DNA of 64,000 nucleotides from Tubiluchus corallicola (GCA_030141605.1 JAQGDQ010000709.1:7501-71500), one strand, 5' to 3'; shown: positions 11,626 to 24,122, counted from the first letter of the stretch. Made by a program: numbers and translations. Notes: a model not told the origin generated them from the letters alone.

Positions 11626-11934
11626 GATCACGATTGTTTTTTGTATGTGGTGTTTCGGTCAAGTTTTGTGATAAAAAGAACTGGCCAAAAAAACTTCCAT
11701 TTTGGTAAGTTTACACCCCCCCCCCCTCCCACTGTCCAGGAACCTGCGCCAAAGTGCATCCTTTGTCATCATCCCCTACCCGTCTTATTTCACAAAGTTT
11801 CAAAGTTTTTGTTTTTGCGTAATAGGCTTACTACTATTTATAACAGATAAAAAACAAACAAACACCGTTGAAGGATAAATTCTTTGGCAGAGGTAAAAAT
11901 AACTAAAATAATTAATCCTCACAGTAACCCTATC

Positions 11935-12015
11935 TCTAAGCTCATATTTTATGAGTCCGCCACTTTTTTCTATTTTTTCATTCGTGCCATTTTTACCCGT
12001 GCCGTTTTTACCGTG
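11935..12015. mobile_element. foldback-related fragment (TGGCAC subtype, inverted)
   Basis: GTGCCATTTTTACCCGTGCC and related blocks are the reverse complement of the AAAAATGGCAC series at 10670-10760. They follow a CAGTAACCCTATC stretch that recalls the telomere-like core. Confidence 0.4.
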
Positions 12016-12629
12016 CACAAGTGAAACCATGTGTTCCGAAGCTACCTAAACTAGAATCTAAAAAATCGCATTATTTCAATTATTCTACGACTTATATTAG
12101 CCGGACTAAGCACTGTAGGCTTACTGTAGCGCGGCGAGCAGGTGTTGTGGGTGTACAGCACCCATTTCTGCGTGCGCGTGGCGATAGCCTCACGCTGATA
12201 ACAGACATAATGCACTGTGAAGCTGTGATTTAATATTCACAACTTACAAAAGTAATAGTGTCCCGAAGATTAAAGGCGAAACAGTAGACACAAGACAACT
12301 ATACGATTACCTAAAAACTCGTGACAAAGAAACGGGCGTGCGCGGCACTTGGCGTTGCTAGGCAACGGCGCTACGTAATCTCCTACAGTAGAAGCGACAA
12401 AGAACAATAATAGACCTAATTATTTTACAAAAAGATCCTCTTCTACGGGGGCTTAATAACATTTGCGGACGAATAGAAAAAATGACATTAGTCAGTAAGG
12501 CTACATCTGACAAAGCAAACAATCATTTTACTATAATGCGATTACTTGCAGTGTCGTAACTTTTGCTTCATCCTGTACACAAAAAGTCAAATGCAATAAG
12601 GTTGCTAAAAGAAACGGACAGTTAGAGCA

Positions 12630-12775
12630 CAGGTAATAAAGTCACAGGAAGAAAGTCATGGAAAAGATCACAATTTTGACTAGGAAAAAAGTGACAGAAA
12701 CAAAATTGCAATCACTTTTGGATAGGGCTAATGTCATTTCTTTTCTCCTGTGACTTTTTACATTTTCTCACGCCA
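12630..12775. mobile_element. foldback/MITE-like element, copy
   Basis: AGGTAATAAAGTCACAGG starts the left arm. A further GTGACAG and a core with GGATAGGGCTAATG follow, and the right arm reads TTTCTCCTGTGACTTTTTAC. Layout as in 7647-7825; the right end is decayed. Confidence 0.6.
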
Positions 12776-12930
12776 AAAAATGTCTATTAAGAACCGATGG
12801 CTAATCAAATTCACATAATAGTATTGTACAGATTATCCAAAAATTCTCTAAAGCCAGTGGATAAAGGGTTAATATCCGATATGGTTGTTCGATTTGATAT
12901 TTGTTAAAAAAAAGGGTTGATAAATAAATG

Positions 12931-13219
12931 TACAGGATGTTCCAAAATAACACAGTGCAGTAGTAATACACCAAACGCGACAAACTGAATGTACTGCATT
13001 GTGGCATCATAACGACAGAAAAAAAATTAACATTTTCTATTCCAATTTCCAATTCCTATTCTAATACAATTTCAATTGTATCTGTTACAATGTTTCTGTG
13101 ACATAATTTGGCATGATCACACTTACTGTTCCATGTCCATCAACATAGTGTAATATTGATAATACTAATGTATGCCTGTAGTGTTTGTTGTTACCTTGTT
13201 TCTTTTGGAACACCGTGTA
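12931..13219. mobile_element. mariner-like MITE next to Frizzled exon 2
   Basis: The left end TACAGGATGTTCCAAAATAA and the right end TTTTGGAACACCGTGTA are inverted repeats of each other with a few mismatches, about 285 bp apart. A TA at each outer edge is the target duplication expected for Tc1/mariner elements. It contains no transposase. Its right end lies 20 bp from the exon 2 boundary (13240), inside intron 2 just past the splice donor. Confidence 0.7.
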
Positions 13220-13239
13220 TAATAAAGGTGAGTGCATAC

Positions 13240-13358
13240 CTGCAAGCTGGCAGTGGCTTGTTGTAATTGGTCATACAAATTGGAGCGTACATGCTACAGA
13301 GAAAGAACTTCAGATCCTCACTACACTGTATCTCCACTAGAGGCCAGAATTGATGCAC
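13240..13358 (-). CDS. fz5/8: Frizzled receptor (Fz5/8 type), coding exon 2
   Basis: This 119-nt exon encodes residues 65-103 plus two bases of codon 104: the middle of the Frizzled cysteine-rich Wnt-binding domain. The frame reads [23 protein letters not shown] and KPLPAC, giving cysteines 3 to 6. The acceptor is ttttctattttccag (AG at 13360-13359) and the donor is AG then gtatgc (GT at 13239-13238). The phase (0 in, 2 out) matches exons 1 and 3 exactly: DEAGLE joins VHQFW, and PAC-R joins SVCERA, as in intact Frizzled proteins. Upstream Met residues in this frame are intronic and are not starts. Confidence 0.97.
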
Positions 13359-13439
13359 CTGGAAAATAGAAAAACGATTCATTGAGATTAATGTGAAATT
13401 AATCAAATGATTAACTGTAGAAAAATTATCCCTTAATCA

Positions 13440-13500
13440 GGGTCAAAAAGACTCGAACCTGGAACCTTCTGCTTGCTAAACATAGAATACATCTACACTG
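13440..13500 (-). mobile_element. tRNA-like SINE head fragment
   Basis: The minus strand carries AGCAAGCAGAAGGTTCCAGG followed by a B-box-like GGTTCGAGTC. The same AAGCAGAAGGT..GGTTCAA pattern recurs at 46725-46790, 46930-46995 and 61445-61525. Probably the head of a tRNA-derived SINE. Confidence 0.4.
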
Positions 13501-14339
13501 CAACTGCTGATTTCTTGATATTTTGCGTGTTTGTGTGTATAATAATTTTTTAGCGTGTTACACGGCAATTTCATGCTGAAAAAAAGAAATTGAGTTGAAT
13601 TGAATGCACATCCATACTACTGTAAAATAGAAATCAACACTTATCCAATATTCAAAGAGCAATCAAAAATTCTTATGGAGAAAACGGTCTTTTTCTAGAG
13701 GCCTACTTAATTTTCTTAATAAGCTTGATATGAGACTACAGCAACATCAATTTTTCATTAGCATTGCGTACATTTGTTGTTGTTCCGCCTTTGTTTTTCG
13801 CAGAGAAATTGAGAACATCTTGAGCCCGATGTAAATAATGTTATTATAGTGTGTTATACAGCGTATACAGCCACCATTGCACGTATAGCATTCTTGTTGG
13901 AAAGAATTCTAACAGACTGCATACTGAATTGTGTCAGAGCCCCCGACAGCCAGGGAATATTCAGACTTCAAATTTTGCAATTTTTCTCCTCCGAGTAGCT
14001 CTTACATCTTCTGAATTTATAAACATTTCTTCAATCGGCAACCATTTCTCCTCGCAGCTGAACTCGACTCGTTTTTCACTGGAGAATAAATCTTCATCGA
14101 AGCCGTCGGATCAACAATTCTTAACGACCGCGTGCAAGGTCAGTTGGCGCACGCGCATATTTATGCATCAAGATTAGACACGTTCTATTGTTTTAAAAAA
14201 TAAATGTTATCGAAAAGTGCAATAAATAAGAAATGTATGACCTAGTTTGATTACAAAACTCGATAGCTCACAACAAAACTTTACCACTAATGCTAAATGA
14301 GTGATTGATAGTTGAGAAATGGAAATTTACAGCCGTACA

Positions 14340-14680
14340 CGACGGATGACATCAGAGATGACGTATCACTCGTTATGTCATGTGACATTTGCTCGGTCGC
14401 GCAAAATCCAGTCTTTATTCTTTAGCTATCATGCCTGAAGTCCCCAATCCCTTTACAATGTCATCCATTATGCATTCGTTAGCTAATAAGAATCATTGTC
14501 ACACGTGTTAGCATCACATAAACGGATGCCTCAATCATGAATGACGTCACACTGATGTGACATTGCCCGGATAATTCCACAAATTTGTTTGCTTTGCCAG
14601 TGATCGCAATCTTTAATAATAACTTACGCATTGTTTTCGTTTTCGTGTATGACGTCATTATGCTGTGACATCAGATGATG
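14340..14680. promoter_or_regulatory. cluster of TGACGTCA-like motifs
   Basis: ATGACGTAT (14358), ATGACGTCAC (14541) and ATGACGTCAT (14649) plus several GTGACAT/TGACATCA half sites fall within about 320 bp. TGACGTCA is the CRE/ATF consensus. The spacing is irregular and the motifs may come from decayed copies of a repeat, since family X also contains them. No functional claim. Confidence 0.25.
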
Positions 14681-14824
14681 TGCTTTGTTTGCATCTAGAA
14701 ACCTCATGTATTTACTGGAAACTCATTATCATCTATTAATGTCTTCGGATAAGATGTTAACAGACAATGTTTGTTTAAAAAAAAGCAAAAGCCCATTGTC
14801 CATTATGATAATATGCAACCCGCG

Positions 14825-14905
14825 TGGCGACACTGTGCTGGCCACGTCACACCGGAGGGCAAGTGTGGTGGCGCTGTGCTCGCAACGTCACACCGGAAGG
14901 AATGT
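14825..14905 (+). repeat. two-copy degenerate tandem
   Basis: GCTGGCCACGTCACACCGGA and GCTCGCAACGTCACACCGGA recur about 45 bp apart, each preceded by an ACTGTGCT/GCTGTGCT block. A small degenerate direct duplication. Confidence 0.6.
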
Positions 14906-16188
14906 GGAAGACATTAATCACGTGAATATATACGATTTTGACCTGTTAAAGCTGCAGAACTCTGCTGTATGGATCGATCGATTCCACTCGAGTAGGTCGA
15001 ACTATCTTCTAACGTCTCAACGCGTTTAATGACACGGGGAAAGGACGCAGAGCCTAATTATGAAAACAAGGCGAGTTCTCGGCAAAGCTACCGGAAAGAT
15101 TTTGCTGCTTATTAGCGTGGAAACGCATCAAATCATCTTCCTATCAGTCTCGCCTCGAGGCGGAAGCTAGAGCGGAGGAGGCACGGAGTGTTTGATTAAG
15201 CGGGAAGATTCTAAACAGGAGTTCTTCAAGGGCGCACTTGGGACCGTAAATTATTACTGTGTCAAAAGATAGAACACACCAGGAACTCAGAAAGCCATCA
15301 ATTACTGGAAAAACAATACCAGGAATTCAGAAAGCGATCAATTACTAGAAAAACAATTTAGATTATTTTTAGATTATTTACTATAAAATTTGTGATTGCT
15401 TATAAATTCAAACTAAAGCATTTAATAACAGTTGCTTCGGAACAGTTATTGTCTGAATGAGTTTTTGTTTGAACGTTTAATCACATACCTAGTGTATGAA
15501 CCCTCGTAAAGCGAATTAACGAATGGTACAGTGAAATGAGGGACAAGGTAGCATATAACAAGAGATGTTAAGTTAAGAAATTAAGTAAAAAGATAACGTA
15601 AAAATTTGTTTCGTAATTTTATTTTGTTATTTTAATTTAATGGTATATTCCAAACGTTTATTTGGTAAAATAAACAAATAAAATCAACAAAACGTCGCAT
15701 TTTCTGCAGCAGGCAAAGCAGCATTAAAACTCTAACGCCTGATAACACAATGAAAATTAGTTTTGTATACATTCAAGTTTTCTCTTTGAAGATGTTCGTA
15801 ACTCAATCAATAGGCTCAATACAAGAAAATTCCTCTATTCCACACCTAACACGATTGGAACAGAATTCTAACACAATATTGACAAAGTCTCGTAATTCTC
15901 ACAAATTTGACTTTCATGAGTCTTTAGAGGAGGAGTACAGCAGGTTTTATGCCTCCAGAATAAAGTTAATGGAAAAATGCATTATTTATCCTCGCGAAGA
16001 ATGTTTGGGCATGAAAACTCAAAGAGCCATTCTTACGAAATGAGGTGATTACAACTGACAAAAATTTACCACATGACCTACAGGTGCACTGTTATCAACA
16101 CAGATACGTTTACCATTTTACTTTGTTGGGCAATCTGCAATTCTAAAAATCTGAACTTTAAACCAACGATCCATAATTTTGTTTTCAG

Positions 16189-16458
16189 CTAGATGTCGCC
16201 TACTGTGTAGAAGGCCCACCGCTTCGGACATGCATGTTTTATCTGAAACTGCTTTCAGATTACTGTAGCCTTGCAACCTTGCATTAACACAAGTATATAA
16301 ATATATACTCTTTAACTATTAAGCTAGATGTCGCCTACTATGTAGAAGGCCCACCGCTTCAGACACGCATGTTTTATCTGAAACTGCTTTCAGATTACTG
16401 TAACCTTGCAACCTTGCATTAACACAAGTATATAAATATATACTCTTTAACTATTAAG
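16189..16458 (+). repeat. 135-bp direct tandem duplication
   Basis: The segment starting CTAGATGTCGCCTACTGTGT is repeated once, head to tail, with a 135-bp period (starts 16189 and 16324). The copies differ at only a few positions (for example GTGTAG/ATGTAG, CATGCA/CACGCA), so the duplication is recent relative to the old repeats around it. Confidence 0.92.
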
Positions 16459-17019
16459 ACAATCACTACAGTCTCAGTTTTACACAGTTCGACCACAGAT
16501 GGCGCTGCGTTTATACGCGCCTCACAAAATCAGTTTAAACTGTTGCAAAATTTCACAAAAACCCGTCACAAAACGATCGCGTTAATCCACAAACGCAAGT
16601 GATAATACTAGAGCAATAATCCCGCTAATCCTACAAAGACGCTGACAATTACCCAAACGTAATTACCATACTCCAGCAGACTGGCTGCAGTTCAATTAAC
16701 TTATCCCACAGCCGCCATTTGCACAACCATTTTCAAATTAGATTTAACAGTAGGTTTGGGTCCCTAATTGTTTGTGCTTTAAATTTACGGGTAATGCTAT
16801 AAGAGCACAGTCATCGAGGCAGATTTATTGAAAGAGTTTTGTGACAACGGCTATAACCGAGATACGCTGTCATGCTATCAACATTAATTAATTTTAAAAG
16901 CCCGTAAAATTGAACTGTTTTCTAACTAGAGCTAGAAGGTGAGTGAAAGTTTGAATAAGGGGGGGTGGGGGTGGGGAGGGAGTTAGTGGGTACAGGCGGT
17001 GACGTACAAAGTTACAAAT

Positions 17020-17118
17020 AATTTTACCTAGGGTTAGGGCTACGGTAATTTCTTTACCCTTTCTGTGGCTTGTTTATCTGTGACTTTTCCACCTGTCGCT
17101 TTATTATCTGAATTCGTA
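17020..17118. mobile_element. foldback/MITE-like element, right half
   Basis: The core GGGTTAGGGCTACGG is followed by CTGTGACTTTTCCACCTG and TTATCTGAATTC, matching the right arm of the family. The left arm is not recognisable. Confidence 0.5.
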
Positions 17119-18818
17119 TAGGTAGCAAGGATGAGAATGACAAATTACAAAAAACTGGGGTTGAGCGGCAAAGTCCCCATGGGGGTTAAAGGGGATGAAG
17201 CCCCCTTGGAGCCAGCAACAAAATGTGTGACCGTACAGAGCCTCTAAGTGGACTTAAAATATCAATTACCTTGTTTCATGCATAATTTCAAACACCCAAC
17301 TATCAAGGATACATGATACATATGAAGTTATATATCTTATAAGAGGTTCCATAAATGAAAAGCAAATAACAAAGTAAATGTATGATTAACATAAGGACCA
17401 AGAGTTGTATTTAAATTTTACAAAGTCACGACAGTTTATATTCTACATTCTATGTACAGGACGTTGCGTTTATCGTTAGCTTCGTTTATGAGTTATTTTC
17501 TTCACAAGTTTCTCCAATACTTCCACTCTGTCCTTTCTCTTCTTTTGGTGATAAATTTTCGTCTATTTTTTCTCGTTAACGAAATGTCATCATCATCATC
17601 ATCATCATCATCACCACCAAAATGTGCCCTTTACGACTATTGTAGACATTTGGCAGGCAGAATTTTAAGAGACATCTGTCCTCAAGACAGGTAAACACAA
17701 TAGCAAAAAAACTAGACACTGCTGTGCCAGTGGCTTATCAGCACCACTTCCGTAAGTGGTGTGTGTAGCATACAGTGAATAAATGAACGTATGAACGTAG
17801 GTCTACAGCTTACAAATGTACTTGCCGCCTAAATAGAATGTACTAGACTTTTGACCAATCAGTGATTTAATTTGCAATAATTCAGAAAAAATGTTCTATA
17901 CATGAGCAAAATGAACCTCTGACTGTAACACACTCCTACACAGCAGAGGGAATTTACTCTTCTGTGAATGCCGTAGTAATTAGGATTCGCCCAGTTTTGC
18001 CCTCAAAGGGTTAAAACAATAATTTAGCTTGCACAGCACAGCATCAGCAACGCAGGCTGCACACAAATCAGTGTGGATTAATGAGTCATGCTTGTAATTA
18101 CATAATAAATGTACAAAGGGATGATGTTATTAAATGCCTAGCAAGCAGGACGGCAGGTTGGGGCTACTGTAGGGCTGTGAATGAGGCTTAGGGCACCGGG
18201 CATATCAAATTATAGAGGAGCGTAATTGCAATAGATGTTATACTGAGCTAGAACAGCGCTTCTCTGAGAGAGGGAATGCGAGTTATCCCATACCACCCCT
18301 TTTGTTTCATGTTCCTCGTCAGGGTTGCCATTTTGTACGTTGCTGGTTATCGTATTGGGGGCTAAAAAGTATCAAATTTTCCAACAAATCAAGGCATTTG
18401 TGGACAAATCACACTGAAATTTTTTTATGCAAATTGGGCTTTGAACCCTAAACCTGGAGACTGACAAATTAATGTCAAACAAACAGCAAACATGACATAT
18501 TAACATACCATTCAATCAACTTCGTTTCTCCTTGGAATATCATTTAATTTTCTCAGGCCAATTAAGTGTTTTATTTGAGATGATTTAAGCTCGACTTGTT
18601 TCATTCACTTTCTAAGCAAGTAAACTGTGTTTTTGTTGCCACAAGGTAATTTAGATCAGGTTTTTCAATAACTTGTTTCCTGCATATACCTATCAATCCC
18701 CAGTGAAGCTTTAGAACACTTCCGGGTTTCTTTTAACTCACATCCGGTTTGTTACTCTCTCTCTCTCTACTCAAGAGCTGTATGAACTCACAGCTGCACT
18801 TTTCTTACAGTCACTGCC

Positions 18819-18821
<3 letters not shown>

Positions 18822-18850
<29 letters not shown>

Positions 18851-18920
18851 TGTATGTATGTATGTATGTATGTATGTATGTATGTATGTATGTATGTATG
18901 TATGTATGTATGTATGATGT
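18822..18920. repeat. (TATG)n microsatellite
   Basis: An almost pure tetranucleotide array of about 24 units, directly before a repeat block shared with 45900-46065. Confidence 0.95.
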
Positions 18921-19095
18921 ATATATTTATATCTAATTTTTCAGCTAACAAATTCATTACTCCCCATCAATTTTTCATTTACTCCGTTTAAACAGCTTAT
19001 ACGCTGCATTGGTAGAGTTCAGAGTTTCGAGTTCGAGCCCCAGGCGAGTCATACTTTTTCCACCAGACTTACAGATAAAATTCAGCAGATTCAAT
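18920..19095 (+). mobile_element. SINE-like repeat shared with 45900-46065
   Basis: Over about 160 bp the two places match closely: TATATTTATATCTA, CTAACAAATTCATTACTCCC, GTTTAAACAGCTTATACGC and a tRNA-like segment with GCATTGGTAGA and GAGTTCGAGCC (B-box-like). Both follow a (TATG)n or (TA)n array. Likely a SINE with a tRNA-related part and a microsatellite at one end. Confidence 0.65.
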
Positions 19096-20700
19096 CTTAC
19101 AGGTAAAACCCATTCATTACAGGCTAAACCAGTGTTGTATATTATCTTTATGAACATAACAAGTTTTGCGTCAACTGATTTCATCGCTCAGGGCAACATG
19201 TTACGTAAATCGAATTTCATTTCACATTAATTGATATCTTATAAAAAACTTAGCATATAGTTATAATAGACTAGAATACCTCAAACTGTAAGATTGTTTG
19301 TTTGTCTGTCTGTCCGTCTGCTTGTTTGAGTAATTACCTAACTTTCTGCAAGTTTACTGATTCATAAAATATTTTAGGCGCTTTCGTTTATTCAGAATGA
19401 TACTCTAGATGCTTAAGTAATTCACAAAGCAATTATTTCGCATTATTCCCAACTTCCATTCTTATATACCACCATGAAGCGACTACACGTCAATATACTC
19501 CAATATTTACATCCTACCTTGTGTGCTGACACACGCGTATATGGTCACGGACAGGTGTTAATAAGCTTCATAAAACAGGTGAGATGAAAGATACCGGCTT
19601 CATAAAACTGTTAGACGAATGCTCGCAAGCCCACACGGCGAGTATGCTCAGCACACATTGGTTTTTCTATTAAAATGAGATCTCCGACTTAAGGCGCACC
19701 TGACAAGTAGTTATCCTCAACGAAGGCGCTAAAAGTGGGACAGAGCCAGACTGACAAAGAGCCGAGTAGATCCGGCCGGATATCATATTATAGCATTTAT
19801 GATTGTGCCAAAGTTTAACAAGTTTTTACCGACTTACCAGCCACGTTTGCCCATCATTTAACAGTTATAGATATGCGTGAAATAGGTATGAGATAGTCTA
19901 AACGAGGGCAGTTGCCTCCTAGAGGAGGTGTTCTTTTTAACCAGGGGAGAAATTTCATTCAAAGGAGGAACTTTATTGGAGAAGAATGATGTACCTTGCG
20001 CGCTGCTTACGTGCAGCAAATGAAATGAAAAACACGGTTTAGAATTCAACGATTTTCACGTTCTTGGGAACTATGTGTACTGGCTGCTGTATGTGGCACG
20101 AATTGTGAAACTAACTAAGTTAAGAATGAAGACATACGTAAAGTGATAAGCCAGTTTGAAATTAAACTTAAACTTGGTTCGTTTCTTTTCATACAGGTCA
20201 ACGTGAGCATTAAAGTGGAACGAATGTTTTCTATTGCGACAATATTATATTATCTTCCTTCTTTCGATGACACCTCATTTATAAAAAAATTCAGATTTTC
20301 CAATAACATATTTGGATGATAAAACAAGTTTTATCATGATCAAAAGAAAGGAGGATTTCTTTTTTTCATTTTATTGAAGTTAAACAATAAATTTTCATAC
20401 ATAGATTGATTTATTAGCATTACCAATGTAAAAGTGCAAAGGTGAAAAATCAATAGATGAAAATTCAAAATGAGGAACACCGAAGGAAACCAGAGATCAC
20501 GGCGAGGATCGTGACTTGGAAGCATAAGAATCAGTGGTACAGACATGTCCTTACAGACACCATATATGATTAGGTCCTTAGAATTACAGAAATTACAGAA
20601 ATATGTTGCTCCTGACTCCAGAGAATGTCCTACGTCCTTAATGGACGCTTCTTCGTAGCAAAGGCTGCACAATATGGCACGCTTTTATCTTCGGGGAAAT

Positions 20701-20728
20701 TTCCCAAATCGATTTGCCGATTTGGGAA
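20701..20728. repeat. perfect 11-bp-arm hairpin
   Basis: TTCCCAAATCG (20701-20711) and CGATTTGGGAA (20718-20728) are perfect inverted repeats around a 6-nt loop. Confidence 0.8.
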
Positions 20729-21294
20729 GTTTATCAATCTTCATAATCAGCATATCTCGTGCGCACACACGTCGCCGACTCTTCTTCGGTCACGGCGCTC
20801 TTTAATTTCGTTTCAATAACGTCCCTAACCACCCTCCCAAGTGCCCGGCCAAATTGAGCTTCCGGAACGGATAATTCCCGCCAGGCCAATAATGTCCAAG
20901 CTTAGCAGCTGTCCGCGAGAATAGAAGACAAATCTTCGACAGCACGTCTTCGTGTAAGCCGCCATTACGCAAGACTAATAAACGACTGTTACGCCACAGC
21001 GATAAGAAGATGAGTTACCCACGCAACTCTAGCAGCTGATTCATGTACTTGTACTTTGTACGCATATAAACGGCAAACACTAATTACTACCAAGCGTGTA
21101 ATTGAGTTGAGGTGACGTACTTAAAAAACTCTTAGTAAAATATTCATGAGTTCTTAATTTGACAGCCCAATTACAGCAAATCTTATTAATTGTAGTATGA
21201 TTTTACTTTACATTAGGCGAACAAACTGCTGAATAACATAGGCCCCTAATTATAGCAAACCATGTCTTCAGTAACAGCAAAGTGAGCACCGATT

Positions 21295-21867
21295 CATTTT
21301 AAAACAGGCACGTGCCCCATTTTAAACTATACTCAAAACAATCTACCCAACAAAATGTTGAAAGGGAACATACCATGTTCTCTTACGTGAAAGAATATTA
21401 CCACAAAAACGAAATTTCGCGTTCGCGCGGCTAGTTCTTCGCTGTTACATGTATTTCACCATTCGCCAGTTAGATGGGCATTAGCGCCTCCATCTGGGAA
21501 ACGCGATGCACGAAAAAGCACTGTGTACCTCTCCGTTCAAAGGAGTTCAGTTGTGATAGAAAGCACACGCTCGACAGCTCATGCGTAAGTGCAGCAGTAA
21601 ACTTAACAGCTTTGAATTTTAAATTTTAAATTTGTCGTGTTTTGTACATCACACCGAATGCTGTACAGTAGCAATGTACTTTAATGTACGCTCACGGAAT
21701 GGTTGTGCCGTTGAAAATTATGTTCAGTTGTGACGTCATCACTACTTGAGTTCGCCTGCCGTTAATTAAGTTTTTAACCTATTATTTAATTCTCAGAAAC
21801 ACTTTGGCACTATTATACCGCACTTCAAAACGGGGCAGTATGTGAAAAATCGTCTTGTTTTCCTTTA
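21295..21867 (-). repeat. interspersed family X, copy B
   Basis: The reverse complement runs from CTTTAAAGGAAAACAAG through GTGATGACGTCACAACTGAA and CGCGAACGCGAAATTTCG to TTTAAAATGGGGCACGTG. It is the fullest copy and the best guide to the family's extent. It lies 74 bp from the TTAA-type element at 21941-22398. Confidence 0.75.
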
Positions 21868-21940
21868 AAGTAGCTTGCAAAAATTAATATACTTTTGTGT
21901 AGCCATAGGTTAATCATTATGACACCGTGTGGCGAACGAA

Positions 21941-22398
21941 AACCAATTATACCCGTTGTATCCCGTGGGATACGAGAATATTTTCTGCCTTTAAAATCAA
22001 TAAAATTTTAAAACTGACAGTTATTTGATCGGTTAGTTATTTTGATTTAAGCCAATGACAATAGACTAAAAATGGTGATAAAATGGCAAACCAGAAAATC
22101 TACATAGCATAAAAAACTGCGCAAGGTACAGTACTTTAGAGATGACTTTGTACAGATCAGCACAGCATGCATACTAAATGTCTTAAATACTTTAAAAAAT
22201 TATCAGCAGTTGCAAAATGAAGAACATTTTATGCTTCCCTTGAATCCCAATGTATCCCCGTGGGATACAGGCTATATTTAGCACGCGGGCACAGGTAGAA
22301 AAAAATAATTATTATGTGTAAACAACATGGATATACTGAACAAAAGTACCAAGCCAAAAAAAAATTTCTTATTAAAAAATAATTTGGGACTGAAAGGG
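21941..22398 (-). mobile_element. TTAA-type (piggyBac-like) non-autonomous element, copy 1
   Basis: Nearly the whole 57331-57791 element is present here in reverse orientation. Its right end reads TGAAAGGG followed by TTAA, matching the intact copy. The left terminus (around AACCAATTATACCCG) has decayed, and no TTAA is left there. No transposase frame. Confidence 0.75.
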
Positions 22399-22878
22399 TT
22401 AAGTCTACTGTACTGAGAGTTGACTTGAACTCTTCAAGTTTTCAACATCAACATAAAGTTAGTAATTTAACCAACTTCTCTTAGAATTTTACTACGCAAT
22501 AAGTAGGTCTTCCTTTTCAAATTTAAATGAAGCCATATTATTGGAGTGTGCACTTTAATAAGATTATTAGCTCTGAACAAAAACAGAAAGTCAAAGAGCT
22601 GACAATCGTCTGACATCAACTAGGGAACACTTGATTTCTGCTGCAAGGTTTCAGCATGCTTGAGAAGAAGCCACTCTCCTTTCCTCCCCTCTTCTTCTAA
22701 ATCCTCCTTCATGCCAAATTAAGCTGAAATTTCATAAAGTTTCGGCTTAAATCAAGCCGTTCGATGAATCTTTGAGTGTCGTCATAGCAACAAGGATAGT
22801 CTGGAAACAGTGGACATCGTCCGATCGTGTGTAATAAATTGCAGTGAGCAGCAATATATTCGTTCCGTTAGCGTAAGG

Positions 22879-23179
22879 CAGTGGTTCCCAAAGTAGGGGT
22901 AAATTACCCCCCCGGGGGTAATATGGTTTTTTTTTGGGGGGGGGGGGTAACGGGCACCCTCTGAAAATTTTTAAAACTTCGCTCGGAATGCATTTTACGT
23001 AGTTTTCTTCTTGAAGAGACTGCCTCCGGCAGGCAACACTGTGTCATGGGGTCCATCATTCGCACGTTCCCACAATCTCTGGTGCGATCCTGGGGAGAAG
23101 TAGTACTAGGTGGGGGGGTAATGGACACGACCGGGTTTCCCGATTTGGGTAACGGTCCGAGAAAGTTTGGGAACCACTG
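22879..23179. mobile_element. hAT-type MITE with perfect 8-bp target duplication
   Basis: The ends are CAGTGGTTCCCAAA and TTTGGGAACCACTG, a perfect 14-bp terminal inverted repeat of the hAT kind. The element is 301 bp and is flanked on both sides by GCGTAAGG (22871-22878 and 23180-23187), an exact 8-bp target-site duplication. Inside are C and G runs and no transposase. Reading frames over it are artefacts. Confidence 0.93.
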
Positions 23180-23753
23180 GCGTAAGGAGACGGCAACTAC
23201 GTGTGATAGGGTTGTAAAGACTGCGATTAGAGCGACTTTACCAGCTTTTGAAGCGACTTTGCAAAGGTTATACAGATGGAAGACGGAGTGAGCTCATCAT
23301 CTCGCATGAGGCAGCAGAGAAAGAAGCAGACGAGGAAATAATTAATGGAAAAAAACGGATAGAAAGGCAGGAGAGAGACAGAAAGACAGAAGAGCGAGTG
23401 AGTGATTGAGGGCTAAAGAAAGAGAGTGAATGAACAGCGCGAAAAAGAAGAAAGAGAGACGCAAGAGTTAGAGAGGGAAAGGGAAAAAGAGAGAGGAAGC
23501 GAGTGTGAGTGTACGTGAAAGACAGAGCAAAAAAGAGTGACAGAGAAACAGCAAAGGAGAAGGGAGATGTTACATAAATATCAGACGACTGTGCTTATAA
23601 TTTTCGAAGACTAGGGGGAGGAAAAGAGAGGAAGAAAAAGAAAATTTAGAGGGGGAAAGAGTGAGGAAAAACAAAAAGAAACCTTAATGGAAAGAATGCT
23701 AGAGAAAGAGGGAATGAGAGCCGGGGCAAAGAGAAAGAAGAAACAGTGAGGAT

Positions 23754-24122
<369 letters not shown>

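Noticed and set aside
13191-13406. Exon 2 frame as a separate small gene starting at its own Met
   Set aside because: The Met residues lie in the intron upstream of a clear acceptor, and the protein fits exactly between exons 1 and 3.
13851-14177. 108-codon frame in intron 1
   Set aside because: No domain, no plausible splice partners, opposite strand to the host gene.
15750-16043. 97-codon frame starting MKISFVYIQVF
   Set aside because: No recognisable domain, no splice context, length expected by chance in AT-rich DNA. Kept only as a remote possibility.
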